Shown: in pieces, positions 57,967 through 64,000 of the stretch
Numbering within the stretch: the stretch's first letter is position 1
Layout: each line of letters starts with the position of its first letter
Origin: Selaginella moellendorffii
Lineage: Eukaryota; Streptophyta; Lycopodiopsida; Selaginellales; Selaginellaceae
Direction: 5' to 3'
Assembly (NCBI RefSeq): GCF_000143415.4
Contig: NW_003314283.1
Location: forward strand, 96,232-160,231
Length of the DNA: 64,000 nucleotides
Notes under the pieces: generated by a model
What the model was told of the DNA's origin: nothing
The model's database searches: none
Seen by the model: only the letters and a program-made list of their open reading frames with translations
Program-made: the position numbers and the translations under genes

Positions 57967-60900
57967 GTTCCTTAGTCCAACTTTTATTGGTGCTCAAGTA
58001 TATCACCATTGATATTGGCATTGGAAGGTCCTAGGAGTGGGCTTATCCTTGAGGAGTAGCACATGGCTCTCCACTCAAGTTCATGTGTGACTTGGGCACG
58101 ATGTGGTGGATAGAAAAGGGGCCGATAAGGGAACGACTTTGGGATCTTGGGAACAGTATATGGTTTTCCTCAAAGAGTTGAGGATGTGATCCAGATGAGT
58201 GTTTGACTCAGTAAATGGCCAATGTAGTTGTGGTAAACAACTAAAGTTGGGATCACAGGAAAGATAAAGACTCCAAAGCAATAAGGGAGTCACAAGATTA
58301 TCCTCATATAGTTAAGATTGGTGCTCATGAATGTGAGACTAGAAGTAATGACCGAGGGAGGTCAAATACGGAAGAGGACTCAAGTCTTTGAAATGGTAGC
58401 CGAGGCTACCTTTAATAAATGCTGGAACAACCCAAAGAGTTGGGGGGTGTACTTAGAGATGAGTTCGTATTCTCATCACATGGACAAGTAGTCCTAAGGG
58501 GTAGAGGTTGCCCTAGAGAACAAAAACAAGTGTCAGAGTAACACTTGTGAAAATAGTCCTTCTGAGTAGGACAGGAATGCAGGAAGTGTATTCCAGTGAG
58601 CTAGTGCCTCACAAGTGGGACCTTATGGGTCTGTGGATTAACCAAGTCCAAAACTGCTAGATGACTCAAGTAGAGTCAAGGAATGGTCCTAAAAAGACTG
58701 ATGGAAGCATTTGGACTGAGGTGTGTTGTACCCCACGAAGGATGGGGGGGGGATCATAGGATCCAAGGATGAGAACAGAGGGTATCTCATCGATGGCAAA
58801 ATGTGCCATGCTAAAGTCGTGGGAAAGGTGTTCCTAAAAAGAAAACAACTTTGACACAAAGTTGTGTGTGACCTCTATGGTGCAATGCTAACAAATGGTT
58901 GACATGAGAAAGAGTGGTATTGGTCTTGGCAAAGACTTAGACACAAAGAAGAAGTGTCATAGAGGTAGGCTCGTGAAGCCGATGGTGTGGAGACACCAAA
59001 TGTGCCAAGGTGTGATACCTTGAGGCTATGTCGGTGGGTTCATGTGAACCCCTTGCCAAAGGAATCCCAATGGAAATGGGAATGGCATAGTCTAAGCGGC
59101 AGAGCACGCAGTTGGAGTGTGGTGACCCAGATAATGATGGAGGTGTGAAAGCACCAGCAATGAGTTGTAGGACTTGACAACTATGAGGCAACTAAGCAAG
59201 AGATGCAAAATAATTGGTTAAACGGGTAGAAGGTAGCTACCCAAGCCTTCTTAATGGAATAGGGAAGTTGGACGTACCCTTACGGGGGATAAGTTGCTTA
59301 TGTTGCGATATAGTAAGTCAATGTCATAAAAGGAAATACTCATTGTCAAGGAAGCCATCATTGGGACACCCAAACACTCTAGAACACTAGGAGGTGGTGT
59401 TTGATGTCGCGAGGGTAATAAATAAGGCCCAAGGGACTAAGTCCCTAGCGAATGATGGATAGAAGGTGCTATCCAAATGTCCAAAGGTGGTGGAGACAGG
59501 AGAAGACTGTCTACTCGAATTGGACAAAGCCAAAAATGAAATTTTGGCAAAGCTAGTGATGGGCATGTAAAGGCCCGTAAGCAACGACGTAATCTCGTTG
59601 TATGGGATTATAGGGTGAGCATACCTGGATTGAGGAACCACTCCCTAGGCTATCGGGTAGGTTCATCCTTAAGAATACTTGCTAAGGCATGATAGAAAGT
59701 GCAAAGCTATCCTCCTAGTCTGGAGGAGAATGACCGAAGGAAAGGTGTGAAGCCAAAAGCAAGAAGTAAAGGGATAGAACCGAACCATAAGAATCGAAGG
59801 GCATAACCAAGGTTGGTTACGCTAGCTGGGAGTGGAGAATCAAGTGGGGGCTCGAGGGTGTTGCCGCTAGCAACCGTGATGCCATGGAGAGTCTAAAATA
59901 TGGAATTGTCCATATTAGACTATATGGTAATTGGAAAGTTTGCAAAAAGGGAGGCCTTAGCAAGCTAAGGGATAGAGTTCCTTCAAGGTTCCCAAAAATG
60001 ATTCTAGGTAGCTTAGTACCTAGAAAGGCCAAGCGTAAATGGTTCGAGGAACGCGCGAAATCAGAGTGGCGCAGCAAAAGCGTGGTCTTGAAGCTTGCCA
60101 TGAGGCAAGGCTATCAAAGTTAGGGAAGAAGTTCCCGAGTGTTCAAAGAGAGGGCTTTGAACGAAAGTCGATGACCAAGGGCTTTCACGCTTGTGCAGGA
60201 ACCATGTTACAGTGGTCGGAGGACTTGCTAAAGCGAGATTGGCAAGTCAGGGGAACAAATACCCTAGTTGAAGGTGATAACTTCAAAAGGGTGGGCCATG
60301 GGGCCAAGCATGGAGGAGTCCATGCATGATCACAGACTTGTCAAGTGAGAGGACTTGGCAGTGTGGAGGAACTAAGTTCCTAAGCTGTGATCTATGGCAC
60401 GCTTTGAGTATAAGTTGGTGCATCGGCGTGGGGAGTCACGCCAGGCATCCTGGGTGATGCCGTTCGTAGATGCATATACGGAGGTTGGGTTCGAGTCCTG
60501 ACCCTCTAGTGCTTGGGTTCGAGTCCCAACTCACTAGGGCGTGGTGATGGTTTGGAATATGAGGACACTCATTTTTCGGTGGTTATGGACTCTCAGTGTT
60601 GAGACTGGCTTGGGCACACCGCCAAGTGAGGGATGCCTCGGAGTCATGATGCACAGTTAGATTGCTTAGTGTGGCTCAGCATATCTAACTTGAACACTTT
60701 GGTGCAAGTGGCACCAAGGACGTGGTGAATGAGATGGGGACACCCAGTCTCAGTTGTTATGGACCCTTGGCCGGAAGGGCTGGCTTGGGCGCACCGCCAA
60801 GTGTGGGGGATGCCCCCAGGGTCGTAGTTAACAAGTTAAAGGTCTGGAAGACCTAGTACCTATTGGCAAACCTGTTAAGGTGCCGAGGTGAGATCACTAG

Positions 60901-61984
60901 GTGATCTTGTGGCTAAATAAGGACAAGGTCCTTGTTTGGGCTAAGGAATAAGGTTTCTAGTTCAAAATGTTGATTTGAACTATTGATGATGGTGTGGCTT
61001 AGTCAAGGTGACAAAGTGGGAAAAGCACCTTAGGGGAATGAGCTATGTCATTGCGATGGCATAGTGTGTCCAAGGAAAGTAGTCTCTAAAGAGACCCATG
61101 GGAGGGTCACAAAGTTGGGCCGTGGATAGAGCCCACAGCAGAAGATGCTAAAGAGACTTACTAGGGGTGAACACCCTAGTTTTGGCAAAGCAGAGCCTTT
61201 GCTATGGAATCAAAAGAATACCTCAAGGAGGGGGGTAAAAATTCGGTGTTGCTTGGTGCAACAATCAACGGATAGGAGCAAAAGATGAGTGGCCAAGATA
61301 GGGCCGTGGAATCCCTTGGAAGGAATCCAAGGGGCAAAGTTAGGCGAGGAACACTAATGTGTTGGACGCTAATAAATTGCGGGAAAGGAAGTGTGTTTCC
61401 AAAGATGGATTCCGAATTGCTCCGATTTGGCGAAAGGGGAAGCTTCAAGAGAGGGAGTGGTAAGGTAGCCAAATGATAGGGCCATGAATAGCCCTAGCAC
61501 AAAGTATGATAACTAGAACTTAGTGCCCTAGGGTGGCACGAAATAGAAGAGAGGATGATAGTACCCTTGAGTAGAGAACTTCCTAGGATGGGAAGTGGAG
61601 TTGCACAAAAGGTGCAAGGCAAGGTGTTGGAGACACCTAGCAAATTGACTCCAAGAAGTCAAAATTCAAAGTTCCAAAGTGCAAAGGTTATATCAATGGG
61701 AATTGAGACCACTCGAGAATGAGTAGTGGGAATTGAGTTAAAGAAGATGTCTCTAACAGGTTTAGTGAGAACTGAACCAATAAAAGGGAGCAAACCACCC
61801 CAGGTGGTTGAATAAGTCTCTATGTTGGAAAGACTATGCTCCTTAGAGGATGGGTAAGGCATAGTGAGCCTTTGGTGTCAAACCATTGACAAATATTGGC
61901 TAGGTGCCAAGGATGGAAATGGTAACACATGCGGGTGCTACTTTATAAAATAGTTTATCATTCGATGAGGACATCGAACTTCGT
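57967..61984 (+). other. Non-coding interior of LARD copy 2
   Basis: This is colinear with the interior of copy 1 in reverse. The longest frames (59884-60123, 60039-60329) lack known domains. GGTTCGAGTCC, identical to a Pol III B-box, occurs twice at about 60486-60525, but without a tRNA fold. The paired CTTGGGC.CACCGCCAAG segments lie at 60609-60626 and 60784-60801. Confidence 0.7.
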
Positions 61985-62000
61985 CTATGGGTGGTGGAGT
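61985..62000 (+). other. Polypurine tract of LARD copy 2
   Basis: TATGGGTGGTGGAGT stands immediately before the 3' LTR's TGTGAG, the position where plus-strand DNA synthesis is primed. The same sequence stands in reverse at 36810-36825 in copy 1. Confidence 0.6.
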
Positions 62001-63670
62001 TGTGAGACACAAAATCCCTAGGCCCCCAAAGTGGAGCTGGAAAGGGTGCCACGTGGTAGTGGCCGAAGCGAAAGCCAAACGAGCATAACACGTTTGGACT
62101 AAAAGCTCCGACTTGGAAGGTCGAGAGCGGGAGTGGAACTCCCAACCAAGTGCTCGAGGAGCAAGCGCGAGGCAACCAATAAACAAGGCTCAAAAAAGGG
62201 ACCCAAAAAGGACCAACACATGACACGTGGAAGTGTCCGAGATGGAGTCCGAGGTGGACCCGAGTTGGAGTCCAAGATGGACCCGAAGTGGAGTCCGAGA
62301 TGGACGCAAAGTGGAGTCCGAGATGGAGTCCGATATGGAGTCCGAGATGGACCCGAAGTGGAGTCCGATATGGAGTTCGATATGGAGTCCGAGATGGACC
62401 CGAAGTGGAGTCCGATATGGAGTCCGAAGTGGAGTTCGAGATGGAGTCCGATATGGAGTCCGAAGTGGAGTCCAAGATGGATCCCAATATGGAGTCTGAA
62501 GTGGAGTCCGAGATGGACCTGAGATGGAGTCCGAGATGGACCCGAGATGGACCCGAAGTGGATACCGATATGGAGTCCAAGATGGAGTTCGAGATGGAGT
62601 CCGAGTCCGAATCCAGGACTGAGACCGAGTCCGAGTCCGAGTCCGAATACTAATACAGGCAGTTGGGTGAAAGCCCAAAGCGATCGTCCCCCAGGGGGGG
62701 GGGGGCTGTGGGGGGTTCCAAAAGTATAGTAGGGAGAGTGTGGGGGTTGGAGCCCAGTGGAGCCAGTTTGGCCAGGAAAGGCCAGTTTGGCCTAGGAAGG
62801 CCAGACCCAGTGTTGGGTGATGAGCTGACCACTGGGAAGTCCAAGACTAGAGTGAATACGGACCGACAAGCGAGGTAGCTTGGTGAAGTGTTCAAGAGCC
62901 GGCTCTAGTTCCCCCGGGAGATCGACTGGCCGATGCTCCCAGTCCAAGTGTGGGTGGCACTACTTACTTGGATACCAGGCGTGGCTCAACGGAACCTCGC
63001 TCTAAGCCCATGGCTAGAGCACCCAAGGGCGGAAGGCGGGGAGAGTACCCAGGTGGCTCGCGTAAGGCCACGGTGTTCCGAAATGTTGTCCCAAAGGCCC
63101 AAACTGTGGAAAGGAAGAGGAGCAGTCCTCTAGGGTAGTGACCAAGGACACAATCGTGTGGTGAGGAAGTCCCAGAGGACCGTGGGACTTAGTGGTCGGG
63201 CCTGTGGGCCTCGATCCAGTGGCAGTGTTGGCAAACACGGCCAAGGGCAGAAAGGGACTTAGTGGGGACTGACGGAGGGATATTGAGGAAGGCTATTCCC
63301 CATGTCGGTGGGCATCCTAAGGATGCTAAGGAGTGGATCCGAGATGACCACTCATGGATGGTTTGTCTAGTCTTGGAGAGCCAAGACTGTGATACAAGTG
63401 GTATTGGACTACCAGTGTGGCAAAGGTGATTGGGCATGGCCTTAGCGTAATAGGCTGCCATGTCGGTGGTACTTTTGAGTGTCGGTCATGGGATCGGACA
63501 CATGGAGCACTTGGACCAAGTGCAAATGTTGAGTGGCATGGATGCCATTCTCGAGGCTAGCAAATCCGAAGTCCTGAAATGGACTTATGGAGGTTGTGAT
63601 TGAGACTCCTCTAAGTGGTCGGAGGTGTGGTTAAGTGACTAAAGTAGAATGGAAAATTTAGTCGCTTACA
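62001..63670 (+). repeat. 3' LTR of LARD copy 2
   Basis: 1670 bp, nearly identical to the 5' LTR outside the minisatellite (62226-62653). It retains TGACACGTGGAAG, whereas the 5' LTR has TGACCCGTGGAAG. The core block with its G run (62694-62705) is unchanged. Confidence 0.92.
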
Positions 63671-63675
63671 ACTAT

Positions 63676-64000
63676 CTACACTATAAAATAATTATAACAA
63701 ATAAGGTATTAGAAGTGAAGAGTTTGATTTAGGGATGACTTGAAAGAAAAAAATGTGTAAGCTCTCTTGCTAGCCTCCAACATTACATAATAATCACACT
63801 TCACATTCCCATTCTTCCCTTGGCACTACTGATGTTGAATCATCCCCTTGTTCTAACCTCTTCATTAAAATAGATCTCCCAATATATCATATCTTAGATG
63901 CAGATAATAAAGTTGATGATAAGGAGTTTCCTCAAGTGGAAGACTACATACTCAATTCATAGAAGAACTCACTTTTGATTTAGTGGGAACTAATGAACAC
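63676..64000. other. Right flank of LARD copy 2
   Basis: AT-rich sequence with no recognised gene. It is the continuation of the DNA into which copy 2 inserted, presumably the upstream side of the old minus-strand gypsy remnant or its target. Confidence 0.4.

Larger units (their letters stand above)
56259..63670 (+). mobile_element. Complete non-autonomous LTR retrotransposon (LARD), copy 2
   Basis: 7.41 kb on the plus strand, flanked by ACTAT at 56254-56258 and 63671-63675. The 5' LTR is 56259-57950 and the 3' LTR 62001-63670, both TGTGAGACAC...GTCGCTTACA. The primer site TTTGGTATCGGAG follows at 57952 and a purine tract ends at 62000. The 4.05-kb interior has no retroviral domain. Outside the minisatellite I count about 15 differences over roughly 1,010 bp between its LTRs, so it is the younger of the elements here. 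It lies in or next to the old minus-strand gypsy remnant. Confidence 0.93.

Noticed and set aside
59884-60329. Frames in the LARD interior as possible genes
   Set aside because: The matching frame in the other copy (38786-38977) is cut short by a stop and there is no known domain; shared ancestry of the copies explains the similarity.
60486-60530. Possible tRNA genes at the GGTTCGAGTCC motifs
   Set aside because: No acceptor stem, D-arm or anticodon arm can be formed at the right distances; only the B-box-like string is present.

Overview
The window reads as plant nuclear DNA, most likely a lycophyte such as Selaginella. That assignment is inference. It rests on the very short introns (about 50-65 bp in most cases) in the two intact spliced genes and even in a transposase remnant, a plant-type LRR receptor-like protein, a MTP6-like metal transporter, and a heavy load of nested LTR retrotransposons. 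Two assembly gaps (11876-12105 and 31401-31500) show that it is a draft scaffold.

Only three genes look intact. A single-exon LRR receptor-like protein lies at 1031-3274 on the minus strand. A 12-exon cation diffusion facilitator (MTP6-like) lies at 24457-26587 on the plus strand, and a two-exon F-box protein follows about 200 bp downstream at 26793-28111. There is no sign that the three act together. Two further decayed host-like or captured coding stretches can be seen: paired zinc-finger-like remnants (11.4-12.7 kb, plus) and a proline-rich multi-exon remnant (13.0-16.2 kb, minus).

The rest is mobile DNA. (1) 4.5-8.1 kb: a minus-strand integrase scrap, an odd interleaved inverted-repeat block, a decayed plus-strand Ty3/gypsy gag-PR-RT, and a TRIM-like miniature LTR element fused to its end. 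(2) 17.66-19.24 kb: a solo LTR with a perfect 5-bp target duplication; the same LTR family recurs at 33.28 and 50.55 kb. (3) 19.8-22.5 kb: a MULE-type transposase remnant with a decayed SWIM finger. (4) 29.7-31.3 kb: a gypsy RT remnant with an in-frame 306-bp tandem duplication. (5) 35.1-42.5 kb (minus) and 56.3-63.7 kb (plus): two complete 7.4-kb non-autonomous LTR elements (LARD type), each with 1.7-kb LTRs, exact target duplications (CCTAT; ACTAT), an initiator-tRNA-Met-like primer site and no pol. Their LTRs carry a 6/12-bp purine-rich minisatellite. (6) 42.9-52.7 kb: a broken LARD copy sandwiching a gypsy body whose order is gag-PR-RNaseH-RT-RNaseH-integrase. One of its LTRs is itself split by a solo LTR of the 17.66-kb family. 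(7) 52.7-56.25 kb: a minus-strand gypsy remnant broken in RT by that insertion.

The strongest points for follow-up are the LARD family with its reshuffled LTR minisatellite, the RNase H placed upstream of RT, the core-promoter block shared by two otherwise different LTR families, the three 14-bp-phased G-boxes, and the crossing inverted-repeat block at 4985-5060.
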